DNA from: CAYZXK01 sp964482395
GTDB lineage: Bacteria; Planctomycetota; Phycisphaerae; UBA1845; Fen-1342
Reading direction: 5' to 3'
Assembly (NCBI GenBank): GCA_964482395.1
Contig: CAYZXK010000040.1
Location: 1-20,021 of the forward strand
DNA length: 20,021 nt
In this document: in pieces, positions 1 to 6,931 of the stretch
Layout of the letters: each line of letters starts with the position of its first letter
Numbering within the stretch: position 1 is the first letter of the stretch
Notes under the pieces: model-generated
The model's input: the letters and a program-made list of their open reading frames with translations, nothing else
The model's database searches: none
What the model was told of the DNA's origin: nothing
Made by a program: the position numbers and the translations under genes

Positions 1-533
1 GTGAATAGAGCGGGGTCGTCCAGTGGGATTCGGAACTGCCGTCGTGGGCAAACCAGCGCGCAGGTCGCGATTCGCAGTTTTTCAGCCAGCCTGACTCCCA
101 CGGCCGGAAACAAGCCCGGCGCGATCAGCAGCAGGCGTCCAACCCGCTCTGGCCGGCTCAGCGTCCAGGCCAGAGCCGGTTTGCCGCCCCAGCTCACGCC
201 GACCACCCCCAGGCGTCTCACCCCCCACTCCTGGCCGCACCATTCAGCCAGTTCGTCCAGGTCTTCCAGCCAGCGTTGCAGGCTGGGGGTGTCCCCGCGG
301 GCGGCGTGGTTCAGGCCGCTGCCTCGCCGGTCCGGCAGCAGGACCGCCCAGCCCCCGCCGGCCAGCCGGCTGGCCGACCATTCAAACCAGCCGCCATGCG
401 ACTGGATGCCGTGAAGATAGAGAACGCCGATCGCCGGATCAGTCCGCCCGGGTGGCCAGATCCGCCCGTGCAGCTCATAACCGTCGCTGAGTTTCCAGGT
501 GTGGAACTGAGGAGGCTGGCACGGTCGCAGCAC
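1..533 (-). CDS. Alpha/beta hydrolase, serine aminopeptidase/lysophospholipase-like (3' end outside window)
   Basis: Reading leftward from a GTG at 533, the frame stays open to the window edge for 177 codons. The protein has the alpha/beta-hydrolase signature. LHGIQSHGG (about residues 40-48) is the oxyanion-hole HG motif, DRRGSG (68-73) follows the next strand, and GVSWGG (112-117) is the nucleophile elbow with Ser114. The acid and histidine of the triad lie beyond the edge. The pattern resembles the serine aminopeptidase S33/monoacylglycerol-lipase branch; substrate cannot be read. There is no signal peptide, so it is probably cytoplasmic. GTG 533 is the first plausible start after the in-frame stop of the ACT-domain gene, only 9 bases away, so the two are probably co-transcribed. 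No strong Shine-Dalgarno is visible, which suggests translational coupling. Confidence 0.82.
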   Translation of the reverse strand, partial: MLRPCQPPQFHTWKLSDGYELHGRIWPPGRTDPAIGVLYLHGIQSHGGWFEWSASRLAGGGWAVLLPDRRGSGLNHAARGDTPSLQRWLEDLDELAEWCGQEWGVRRLGVVGVSWGGKPALAWTLSRPERVGRLLLIAPGLFPAVGVRLAEKLRIATCALVCPRRQFRIPLDDPALF

Positions 534-542
534 GGGTCCGAA

Positions 543-1007
543 TTAGAGCTCGCTCTGATCCAGGACGCGGAATTTCTTGGCCAGCAGCACCGGGACCGCG
601 CTGTGAACATCGTCCACCTGAATCACCAGGCAGGGTTCGCGCCCCTGCCGGGTCCAGACGGTGTAGACGTAGTTGATGTTCACTTCACCGGCGATCAGGG
701 CGCTGCAAACCGAAAGGATGCCCCGTTTGCCGTCCGGCAGCGGTACCACCAGCACCTCGCTCTCGCTCAGCGCGAAATGGGCGTCGGTCAGAATCTGGCG
801 GGCCAGGTCCGGATCGTCGACCAGCAGGCGGACGATCGCGCAATCGACCGCCGCCTCGACCGACAGCCCCAGTATGTGAACCGGCTCATCCTCCAGCAGG
901 CGCGCGATTCGAAGAAGCTGGCCGACCCGGTTCTCCAAGAAAATCGAGAGCTGTCGGCAGCAAGGGTGCTCGCTCCCTTCGGCGGTCTTGAGTGGTTCCA
1001 CGTTCAT
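543..1007 (-). CDS. Tandem ACT-domain regulatory protein
   Basis: A 154-residue protein made almost entirely of two ACT-like units. The first (about 18-85) contains LSIFLENRVGQLLRIARLLE, the usual first strand and helix of an amino-acid-binding ACT domain. The second (about 87-150) contains the strand INYVYTVWTRQGREPCLVIQ. Stand-alone double-ACT proteins of this size are common in GC-rich bacteria and are often labelled acetolactate-synthase-related or amino-acid-binding proteins. A role in sensing an amino acid is inference; no catalytic domain is present. The ATG at 1007 is the only good start. A GGAGG sits about 16 bases upstream, rather far for a Shine-Dalgarno. The alpha/beta hydrolase follows after 9 bases. 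Confidence 0.85.
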   Translation of the reverse strand: MNVEPLKTAEGSEHPCCRQLSIFLENRVGQLLRIARLLEDEPVHILGLSVEAAVDCAIVRLLVDDPDLARQILTDAHFALSESEVLVVPLPDGKRGILSVCSALIAGEVNINYVYTVWTRQGREPCLVIQVDDVHSAVPVLLAKKFRVLDQSEL

Positions 1008-1185
1008 GGCTAGTCGCCGACCACCTCCCGGCGTCGGGCCGTCCCTTCCGCCCGGGGGGCACGATTAGGCTGTCCGCCCCGCAGGTGTTGCCGGGGGCCG
1101 CCTCGGTTAGCCGGGTCTAACCCGGATCCTACGCCGCCCCACAGTATCTGTCCGTTACGTTAGCCACCGGCGATCCCGCTGTACA

Positions 1186-1218
1186 GCCCCGGGTAGCCTT
1201 TTCAGGGGCCGGGTTTTT
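1186..1218 (+). terminator. Terminator-like hairpin with T tract, no known upstream gene
   Basis: GCCCC (1186-1190) pairs with GGGGC (1205-1209); CGGG then leads into TTTTT at 1214-1218. This looks like an intrinsic terminator for rightward transcription, yet no rightward gene precedes it. It might end a small RNA starting in 1020-1150 or be chance. Confidence 0.35.
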
Positions 1219-1425
1219 ATGGCACCATCCGCCCGGAAGGCCCATCGACCGGGCAGAGGGAATTAAAGAACCCGCGACACCCTGACGGGCGGCGCGGGTT
1301 CCCGAAGGGGGACACGACAGCTTCCACGTTCAATCATTCAATTTGTTTTGCAGAGTGGGCCCAATTCGGCCGAAATAGTCTTTCTGCCGCCCCGCCGCCT
1401 TATCCGGGCTTGACTTCCCGCAGGC

Positions 1426-1453
1426 TTGCAATCCACGCGACCAGCCCTATTAT
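1426..1453 (+). promoter_or_regulatory. Sigma70-type promoter of the 1460 lipoprotein gene
   Basis: TTGCAA (1426-1431), a 16-base spacer, then TATTAT (1448-1453). The -10 box sits 6 bases before the ATG at 1460, so transcription would start at or next to the start codon. The sequence around the -10 is nearly identical to that upstream of the cysteine desulfurase gene. Confidence 0.55.
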
Positions 1454-1459
1454 CGCGAC

Positions 1460-2164
1460 ATGCACCGGCGGCCGGGAAAATCCTCACAGCCCTCGGGTGG
1501 TCCGAATCGCCTCTTATGGACGAAGGGCGCCGCGCTGGCGGTCGCGGCAGCCTGGACGGCGGGCCTGCTGGTCAGTTGCCGCATGCCTGCGGCACCCGAT
1601 CGCCCAACCGCGGTCGTCCTCCAGGTCCCGGACTATGACGCTTTCGTGGACGCAACGTTATCGGTGCTATACCGATACGATCTGCCGCCGGACCGCGTGG
1701 ATCGGGCCCGCGGCCTGATCGTCTCCAAGCCGACCACCAGCGGCCAATGGTTCGAGTGGTGGAGGGTCGATTCGCCCGGCGGCTATCAACTGCTCGAATC
1801 CAGCCTGCACACCATCCGGCGGACGGCTACCATCCGCATCGAAGCCCAGACCCAGCCGGTGGCTGCGTCAGCCCCGGCCAGCGAAACTCAACCCGGGCCC
1901 GACGCCCCCCTACCGACCCGCTGCAAGCTGACCGTCCAGCTCGATAAGGCTCGTTACAGCTCGCCGGAGCGACAAATCACGACCGCGTCCGGGGCACTGG
2001 CCATCTACAGTCAGCGGGTGCCGACCGTGGAGGGCCAGCGCGGCGAGGCAGTGGTCCAGTGGGTGCCGCTGGGGCGTGACCCGTTGTTGGAACGCTTTCT
2101 GCTGGACTGCCTCGTCAAGGCCTCGCCCGACGTGGAAGTCGTTGAGGAAACGGCGTCCGATTAG
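1460..2164 (+). CDS. Probable lipoprotein of unknown function
   Basis: A 234-residue protein with a basic N-terminus, a hydrophobic stretch (about 23-38) and the lipobox LVSC ending at Cys40, so it is probably a lipid-anchored envelope protein. The mature part contains a PDYDAFVDATLSVLYRYDLP segment and an FEWWRVDSPGGYQLLESSLHTIRR segment, followed by a Pro/Ala/Gln-rich linker and a C-terminal part with LDKARYSSPERQI and WVPLGRDPLLERFLL. The lipobox and clean codon use make a real gene likely, but I do not recognise the family and assign no function. The start is ATG 1460: no other ATG or GTG precedes the signal segment in frame. No Shine-Dalgarno is present because the promoter -10 lies immediately upstream, which suggests a leaderless transcript. 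Confidence 0.75.
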   Translation: MHRRPGKSSQPSGGPNRLLWTKGAALAVAAAWTAGLLVSCRMPAAPDRPTAVVLQVPDYDAFVDATLSVLYRYDLPPDRVDRARGLIVSKPTTSGQWFEWWRVDSPGGYQLLESSLHTIRRTATIRIEAQTQPVAASAPASETQPGPDAPLPTRCKLTVQLDKARYSSPERQITTASGALAIYSQRVPTVEGQRGEAVVQWVPLGRDPLLERFLLDCLVKASPDVEVVEETASD

Positions 2165-2190
2165 TCCACTCCGACCGGCCATCCTCTTTC

Positions 2191-2342
2191 CAGCGATCTC
2201 TTGAGAAACTGCTCGAGCCGCTTGAGTAAATAGCGCGGGGGCTCCTGGTCCGGCGTTTTTGGTTTGCCGGCGCGGGTACGCTGGACTTGGAGGCTTGGTG
2301 CCATAGACCCAAGGCCCGCGAGGTGTTTCTCAACCGACGGCT
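2191..2342 (+). repeat. Degenerate palindromic repeat, copy related to 14181-14309
   Basis: The ends are TTGAGAAAC (2201-2209) and its complement GTTTCTCAA (2325-2333), continuing to CCGACGGCTA. The core has CTCCTGGTCCGGCG (from 2242) and CGCTGGACTTGGAGG (from 2279). The element at 14181-14309 has the same landmarks: CTCCCAGTCCGGCG, CGCTGGACTGGGAGG, GTTTCTCAAC and GCTA. Spacing from TTGA to CTCC is 41 versus 40 bases, and from CTCC to CTGGACT is 39 in both. This copy carries about 19 extra bases on its right side and is more diverged. It encodes nothing and looks like an old non-autonomous mobile repeat. Confidence 0.65.
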
Positions 2343-2856
2343 ACCGTGTCCAAGGGCCGGCACCGGCGTCGGCCGCTACGTCAGGATGGAGGGGCGTCCC
2401 GCCGGGCGTGGTCGGCGTTCCGCCAGCCGAGTGGCGTATGGCGTGGCGGCTGGCGCCCCGGCCGGCCGTGGCAATCGCAGATCCGGCGGTCCTGTACGGT
2501 CCACACGCCGGTCGGCCCGTTCGGCCAAAGGTTGCCTCCCGCCCATAGCTCCCGCCGCGGACGCTGATCGGGCTCACCATGCCAGCCACGACCATGAACG
2601 TCCCCGCCGGATCAAATTGCAAAGCGCCAGCCGGAGCCGGCAGTCCCGGCACAGGCTGCCGCCTCCGACTGCTCTGACCGGCACCACCAGTTGGCACGTG
2701 GCGCTGTCCTGCGATAAGGTTGCTCAACCGGAGCCGGGGTGGCAACGTGAGGCACGCGGCAGCGAGCCGCATCAGCCCCTACCACCTGGCGGCCCAGCCC
2801 TCACGGCTACACCCTGGAACCGTCAACCCCTCCCTCACGGTCCAGGCTGTGAAGGG
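2343..2856. other. Gene-free GC-rich stretch, no supported feature
   Basis: Open frames occur on both strands, as expected from GC content, but none shows a family motif, a clear Shine-Dalgarno or strong third-position bias. The best is a leftward frame at 2341-2772 (ATG start, 143 codons) with a plausible segment GALQFDPAGTFMVVAGMVSP. Its stop codon falls in the last bases of the palindromic repeat. It could be a relic gene or chance. No RNase P, tmRNA, SRP or tRNA signature was seen. Confidence 0.4.
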
Positions 2857-2875
2857 CTTCGGTTGGGGTCCGAAG
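2857..2875 (-). terminator. Small hairpin after rpsU
   Basis: CTTCGG (2857-2862) and CCGAAG (2870-2875) form a 6-bp stem with a 7-base loop, 6 bases past the rpsU stop in the direction of transcription. There is no T tract. It may be a weak terminator or mRNA 3'-end stabiliser. Confidence 0.35.
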
Positions 2876-2881
2876 TCGTCG

Positions 2882-3073
2882 CTAGAAAAGAAGTGACTCT
2901 TTGGCGATGCGCTTCATCGACTTCCGCGTTTTTCGTCGGCGTCGCTCAGATGGCTTCTCGTAGTAGCTGGTGCGCTTGATATCGCGCGTCAGGCCTTCCT
3001 TTTCGCACAGTTTCTTGAAACGCCGTACCATCTGCTCAACCGACTCATTGCCGCGGACCTTGACCCGAATCAT
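2882..3073 (-). CDS. rpsU: 30S ribosomal protein S21
   Basis: The 63-residue product has the S21 pattern: an N-terminal strand MIRVKVRGNESVEQMVRRFK, then KKLCEKEGLTRDIKR, and a basic tail YYEKPSERRRRKTRKSMKR. S21 binds the 30S platform near the anti-Shine-Dalgarno region and helps initiation. I place the start at ATG 3073 because S21 proteins usually begin M-(I/V)-R-V. A GTG two codons upstream (3079) is also in frame, and the AAAGG about 10 bases before the ATG could serve either. The gene stands alone with its own consensus-like promoter and a leader of roughly 75 bases. Length and composition are typical. Confidence 0.95.
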   Translation of the reverse strand: MIRVKVRGNESVEQMVRRFKKLCEKEGLTRDIKRTSYYEKPSERRRRKTRKSMKRIAKESLLF

Positions 3074-3157
3074 ACCCACCTTACCTTTACCATAAATCCA
3101 CTTTTCTCTGCGTCACCAGCTACCGAAGCCGTTTCACACACCCAACCCCGTAGCATC

Positions 3158-3185
3158 AGTATACTAGCCAGCATCGGCCTGGCAA
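3158..3185 (-). promoter_or_regulatory. Sigma70-type promoter of rpsU
   Basis: Read leftward: -35 TTGCCA (3185-3180), a 16-base spacer, -10 TATACT (3163-3158). The expected start is near 3151, giving a leader of about 75 bases before the rpsU ATG. This is the best promoter match in the window. Confidence 0.65.
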
Positions 3186-3248
3186 GCTGGCAGGCTTCGG
3201 CCCCGTTATCGGTTACAGCTTGGCACCCCAGAGGCCCGGCGGCTCCGG

Positions 3249-4130
3249 TCAGCGGTGCCGGTACTTGGGCCAATCGGCGGCCCGATCCAGCAGGTCGCGA
3301 ATGGGGCCGAATCGGAACTCGTCCAGCAGGCGATCGGCACGCATCGGCACCCGCGCTCGCCATAAGCCCTGGTGTAACCGCATCTTCCAGGATACGGGGA
3401 GGTCCAGCTCGGCCAGCTCGCGCGGACTGAACTCGTAGGGGTGCAGGTAGATGGTCGCCGGGTGCCCGCGCCGGTTGAGCTGCTGAACGCCGCGTCGCAG
3501 GATGAAATACGGGAACAGCCGGAAGTATCCCCCGCCGCCCACCGGCAGCCGACGACCGGCCAGCCGGCAGGTGGCGACCGGAAACTCATACACCTCGCCG
3601 CCCGAGGGCGTGCCCAGCCGATGCGGATAGTCAGGCGCCCCGCGAATCCCATAGCGTCTGGTAAGCACTGGAAATATGGAGGAATCGTAGCGAAAACCCA
3701 CTTCCACCAACACATCCAGGGCCCAGAGAGTACGCTGCGTAATGCTGAAACCCGGCGCCCGATACCCGGATACCTCTTGCCCGGCCAGGTCCTCCAGCAG
3801 CTTCTTTGACCGATCCAGGTCAGCCCGGAGCTGGGCCGGGGTCAGTTCATGGATGAGCCGATGCCCGTAGCCGTGGCTTTGGATCTCATGACCGGCGGAC
3901 AGGATGTCTCGGACAAGCTGCGGGGCCCGCTCGGCCGCCAGCCCCAGCACGAAGAACGTCGCCCGGGTGGCATGCCGGGCCAGCATCTCCAGGACCTTGT
4001 GGGTGTTGGAATAAAAGCGGTCGGTCAGCGGCAAGTCATGATCCAGCACCGACTGCGGCCAGTCTTCCACGTCGATGCTGACCGCGTTCGGCACGCCGCC
4101 GCCCCGAGAACTCCCGATGTCGCAGCTCAT
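3249..4130 (-). CDS. Polysaccharide deacetylase, PEP-CTERM-locus (DUF3473) subfamily
   Basis: A 293-residue NodB-type deacetylase with a C-terminal DUF3473-like extension. SIDVEDW (18-24) carries the catalytic/metal Asp, SHGYGH (85-90) carries the metal-binding histidines 86 and 90, and RAPGF (124-128) is motif 3. The C-terminal part contains GGGGYFRLFPYFILRRG and IYLHPYEF, characteristic of the subfamily found in exopolysaccharide loci associated with PEP-CTERM/exosortase systems. The expected role is removal of N-acetyl groups from an exopolysaccharide or lipid-linked precursor. There is no signal peptide, as is usual here. ATG 4130 is used; a GTG 13 codons in (VPNAVSID) is possible. No exosortase or Wzx/Wzy gene is adjacent, so the substrate is unknown. 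Confidence 0.9.
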   Translation of the reverse strand: MSCDIGSSRGGGVPNAVSIDVEDWPQSVLDHDLPLTDRFYSNTHKVLEMLARHATRATFFVLGLAAERAPQLVRDILSAGHEIQSHGYGHRLIHELTPAQLRADLDRSKKLLEDLAGQEVSGYRAPGFSITQRTLWALDVLVEVGFRYDSSIFPVLTRRYGIRGAPDYPHRLGTPSGGEVYEFPVATCRLAGRRLPVGGGGYFRLFPYFILRRGVQQLNRRGHPATIYLHPYEFSPRELAELDLPVSWKMRLHQGLWRARVPMRADRLLDEFRFGPIRDLLDRAADWPKYRHR

Positions 4131-4311
4131 GCCGAACCGACCCGCCAGCCGGCGGATGAGGAGAATTCGACCACAGGCCAGGCCGACCGGACAACCCTGA
4201 CGCCCGGCTCACCCAGCTACCGGCCGACAACCTGGGGCAATGTATTCGGCTTCCGGAGAGGCGGCAAGTCGGGCCCCAGGCGCGGCCCCGACGGCCGGCC
4301 AAGACCCGCCT

Positions 4312-4339
4312 GTGGCTCGTCTTCGACCAGCCCTATAAT
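4312..4339 (+). promoter_or_regulatory. Promoter of the cysteine desulfurase gene
   Basis: A perfect -10 box TATAAT at 4334-4339 lies 26 bases before the GTG start. The -35 region (about 4310-4317, CTGTGGCT) is weak. The 18 bases CGACCAGCCCTATAATCG (4324-4341) match 17 of 18 bases around the -10 of the lipoprotein gene at 1460. Confidence 0.5.
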
Positions 4340-4364
4340 CGACTGCTGCACCAGGAGCTGCGCA

Positions 4365-5576
4365 GTGACAGTCGAACGCCGGTATTTCGATAACGCGGCC
4401 ACCAGCCACCCCAAGCCGCCCGAGGTGGCGCAAGCGATCCAAGACTACTTCCGCGACGTGCACGCCAGCGCTGGACGCGGCGTATACCGGGAAGCACTGG
4501 CGTCGGAACGCATTCTGGACCAATGCCGGGCCGCCATTCGCGAGCTGCTGGCCTGCGCTCCAGACGACCACGTGGTGTTTACACTGAACGGAACCGACGC
4601 CTTGAATCTGGCAATCAAGGGGCTGCTGCGACGCGGCGACCACGCAGTCACCACCTGCATGGACCACAACTCCGTTCTCCGTCCGCTGAGCGCACTGTCC
4701 CAGCAGGCCGGGATTCGCTGGACCGCGGTCCAGGTTGACGCGGCCACCACCCGACTGGATCCGGCCGAGCTGGAGGCCGCGATCACGCCGCAGACGCGGC
4801 TGGTGATTGTGAATCACGCCAGCAACGTGACCGGCGCGTTGCAGCCGATCGACGCGGTGGCGGAGGTCTGTCGGAGACGGGGCGTGACGCTGCTGGTCGA
4901 CGCGGCCCAATCGGCGGGGCATGTCCCGATCGAGTTTGCCGGGCTTGGGCTGGATTTGCTGGCCTGCCCGGGTCACAAGGGGCTTTTGGGTCCGCTGGGG
5001 ACTGGAGTGCTGGTCATTCGCAGGGGGGTGGATGATCGGCTACGTACGGTCCGGGAGGGCGGAACCGGTTCCGAAAGCCAGAGCCTTCACCAGCCCCACC
5101 AGATGCCGGACCGCTTCGAGGCCGGTAGCCACAACGCCCTGGGGCTGGCCGGCCTCCTGGCCGCGGTGCGATGGATCAATCAGCGAGGCGTCGCCGCAAT
5201 TCGCGACCACGAATTGTCGCTGTGCCGACACATGATTCAGCGACTGGACCGGATTCACGGGCTGCGCTGGTTCGGGCCACGCCGGCTTGAGCACCGAGTT
5301 GGAGTATTCAGCGTACGCATCGAGGGCCTGGAGCCGGCCGAAGTCTCCGCTCGGCTGGAAGCCGAGTTCGGCATCCTCACCCGCAGCGGCCTCCATTGCG
5401 CTCCGCTGGCCCACCAGGCCATCGGCACCTTCCAGGCCGGGGGCACCACGCGGCTGTCGCTCGGACCATTCCTGACCCTGGCGGATGTAAATGCCGCCGC
5501 GGACGGACTGGAAGCCATTGCCCGGACTGTCAGCCAAGCTGCAACCGCGGCGACCCGAAACGCCGCCCGGCGATAG
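4365..5576 (+). CDS. Cysteine desulfurase family protein (class V aminotransferase, EF2568-like)
   Basis: A 403-residue PLP enzyme that would remove sulfur from L-cysteine, giving alanine and an enzyme persulfide. It begins with YFDNAATSHPKPPEV, typical of the group. NGTDALNLAIKG (75-86) binds the cofactor phosphate, DAAQSAGH (179-186) contains the PLP-stacking Asp/Gln pair, and CPGHKGLLGPLGTG carries the Schiff-base Lys205. RSGLHCAPLAH carries the candidate sulfur-accepting Cys345. GHKGLLGP and GLHCAPLAH fit the cysteine-desulfurase-related subfamily TIGR01977 rather than NifS/IscS. The frame is open far upstream, but GTG 4365 is chosen because of AGGAG at 4353-4357 (7-base gap) and because the conserved N-terminus starts here. 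No scaffold or SUF genes are adjacent, so the sulfur acceptor is unknown. Confidence 0.9.
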   Translation: MTVERRYFDNAATSHPKPPEVAQAIQDYFRDVHASAGRGVYREALASERILDQCRAAIRELLACAPDDHVVFTLNGTDALNLAIKGLLRRGDHAVTTCMDHNSVLRPLSALSQQAGIRWTAVQVDAATTRLDPAELEAAITPQTRLVIVNHASNVTGALQPIDAVAEVCRRRGVTLLVDAAQSAGHVPIEFAGLGLDLLACPGHKGLLGPLGTGVLVIRRGVDDRLRTVREGGTGSESQSLHQPHQMPDRFEAGSHNALGLAGLLAAVRWINQRGVAAIRDHELSLCRHMIQRLDRIHGLRWFGPRRLEHRVGVFSVRIEGLEPAEVSARLEAEFGILTRSGLHCAPLAHQAIGTFQAGGTTRLSLGPFLTLADVNAAADGLEAIARTVSQAATAATRNAARR

Positions 5577-5585
5577 AGATCAGGA

Positions 5586-5605
5586 CTCCGGAATCACCCC
5601 CGGAG
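5586..5605 (+). terminator. Hairpin after the cysteine desulfurase gene
   Basis: CTCCGG (5586-5591) and CCGGAG (5600-5605) form a 6-bp stem with an 8-base loop, starting 9 bases after the stop. There is no T tract. It is a possible weak terminator before the ino1 promoter region. Confidence 0.3.
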
Positions 5606-5653
5606 GGCGTAGACAAGACCGCCCGGGGCGCGCATATTAGCGACGTTGGCGCG

Positions 5654-5683
5654 GTGGCAGTTTGCCGCCCCCGAGCATATATT
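5654..5683 (+). promoter_or_regulatory. Possible promoter of ino1
   Basis: GTGGCA (5654-5659), an 18-base spacer, then TATATT (5678-5683), about 38 bases before the ino1 start. The -10 is good, the -35 four of six. An AT-rich patch with a T7 run (5700-5706) precedes the Shine-Dalgarno. Confidence 0.35.
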
Positions 5684-5720
5684 TCGTGAGAGCAGACCGT
5701 TTTTTTGAGGGAGGCGTGCC

Positions 5721-6806
5721 TTGGCACAGATCAAGCTAGCCATTGCCGGCGTGGGCAACTGTGCGAGTTCGCTTCTTCAGGGTATTGAGTACTACAAGCT
5801 CCCAGTTTCGACTGAAACTGCCGGCCTGGTGCACCCGGTATTGGGCGGATACCAGATCAGCGATATTCGCGTGGTGGCCGCGTTCGACGTCGACCGTCGC
5901 AAAGTGGGCCGGCCCTTGGAAGAGGCGGTGTTCGCCAAGCCGAACTGCACAAAGGTTTTCCACCGCGAGTTGCCACACTACGGCGTCACCGTGCAGATGG
6001 GACCGGTGCTGGACGGGGTGGCCGGACACATGCGCGAGTACCCGGAGGACATAGCGTTTCGCCCGGCCGATCACCCGCCCTGCGACGTAGTCCAGGTTTT
6101 GCGGCAGGCCAAGGCGGAAGTGCTGGTGTGCTATATGCCGGTGGGTGCGGAAGAGGCCGTCCGGCATTATGCTCGGGCCTGTCTGGAGGCCGGGGTGGCC
6201 CTGGTCAACTGCGTACCGGTCTTCATCGCCTCCCACCCGGAGTGGGCCGAGGAGTTTCGCAAGCGGAACCTGCCGGTCATCGGCGACGATATCAAGAGCC
6301 AGCTCGGGGCCACCATCGTGCACCGCACGCTGGCCCGATTGATGTGCGACCGCGGGGTCAAGCTCGACCGCACGTACCAGCTCAACACCGGCGGCAACAC
6401 CGACTTCCTGAACATGCTCGAACAATCCCGACTGCGTTCCAAGCGGATCTCCAAGACCGAGTCGGTCCAGTCACAGCTCGACGTACCGTTGGAAGAAGGC
6501 AACATCCACATCGGGCCGTCCGACTTCGTCCCGTGGCAGAAAGACAACAAAGTATGCTTCATGCGGCTGGAGTACCGCGGCTTCGGGGATATCCCGGCCA
6601 ATATCGAGCTGCGGCTGAGCGTCGAGGACTCGCCCAACAGCGCGGGGATGGCCATTGATTGCATCCGGTGCGCCAAGCTGGCCCTGGATCGGGGCATCGG
6701 CGGCCCGCTGGTCGAAGTGTCAGCGTTCACCATGAAACACCCGCCCAAGCAGCTCCGCGACACCGAGGCCCGCGATCGACTGGAACGCTGGATCGCGGGA
6801 GGCTAG
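5721..6806 (+). CDS. ino1: myo-Inositol-1-phosphate synthase
   Basis: A 361-residue enzyme converting glucose 6-phosphate to 1L-myo-inositol 1-phosphate with tightly bound NAD. It matches the short actinobacterial-type family along its whole length: GVGNCASSLLQG (10-21) is the dinucleotide-binding loop, CYMPVGAEEA lies near mid-protein, and GDDIKSQLGATIVHR (188-202), NTGGNTDFLNM (222-232) and DSPNSAG are active-site and tetramer motifs. The start is TTG 5721, supported by GAGGGAGG at 5707-5714 with a 6-base gap and by the conserved N-terminus; no ATG fits. Inositol phosphate feeds inositol phospholipids or inositol-based solutes and glycolipids. The glycosyltransferase that follows after 125 bases on the same strand makes an envelope inositol lipid or glycan plausible, but this is inference. 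Confidence 0.95.
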   Translation: MAQIKLAIAGVGNCASSLLQGIEYYKLPVSTETAGLVHPVLGGYQISDIRVVAAFDVDRRKVGRPLEEAVFAKPNCTKVFHRELPHYGVTVQMGPVLDGVAGHMREYPEDIAFRPADHPPCDVVQVLRQAKAEVLVCYMPVGAEEAVRHYARACLEAGVALVNCVPVFIASHPEWAEEFRKRNLPVIGDDIKSQLGATIVHRTLARLMCDRGVKLDRTYQLNTGGNTDFLNMLEQSRLRSKRISKTESVQSQLDVPLEEGNIHIGPSDFVPWQKDNKVCFMRLEYRGFGDIPANIELRLSVEDSPNSAGMAIDCIRCAKLALDRGIGGPLVEVSAFTMKHPPKQLRDTEARDRLERWIAGG

Positions 6807-6931
6807 AGCCCTCCTTCCTGCTCGGCCGGTGGCGCGACCTCCCGAAGCCGCTTTGCCCGTGATGACCGCCGTATCGCCGCTGGCGAAATACCATCCCGTG
6901 GGTCGGTACCTGCTGATCGGAGACCGGGCGC

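Larger units (their letters stand above)
1008..1459. other. Gene-free divergent intergenic region with several hairpins
   Basis: No convincing coding frame. Four short inverted repeats follow one another: CCGGGT/ACCCGG at 1111-1125 (3-nt loop), GCCCC/GGGGC at 1186-1209 followed by a T run, GCCCGG/CCGGGC at 1231-1254, and GAACCCGCG/CGCGGGTTC at 1268-1301. The region separates the ACT gene (leftward) from the lipoprotein gene (rightward), so it must carry promoters for both. Only the rightward one is recognisable. A structured leader or small RNA is possible but unproven. Confidence 0.5.

Noticed and set aside
543..1007. Acetolactate synthase small subunit (ilvH)
   Set aside because: The ACT folds invite the label, but no ilvB is adjacent and the sequence lacks IlvH-specific features; tandem ACT is all that can be supported.
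1410..1453. TTGACT (1410-1415) as the -35 of the lipoprotein promoter
   Set aside because: The spacer to TATTAT would be 32 bases; TTGCAA at 1426 gives a normal 16.
2287..2979. Rightward 230-codon ORF across the gene-free stretch
   Set aside because: It runs antisense into rpsU, is Arg/Pro/Ala-rich as expected from GC-rich noise, and shows no motif or ribosome-binding site.
3849..4364. Upstream in-frame extension of the cysteine desulfurase
   Set aside because: It overlaps the deacetylase gene on the other strand, has no family similarity, and the conserved start, Shine-Dalgarno and -10 box all point to GTG 4365.
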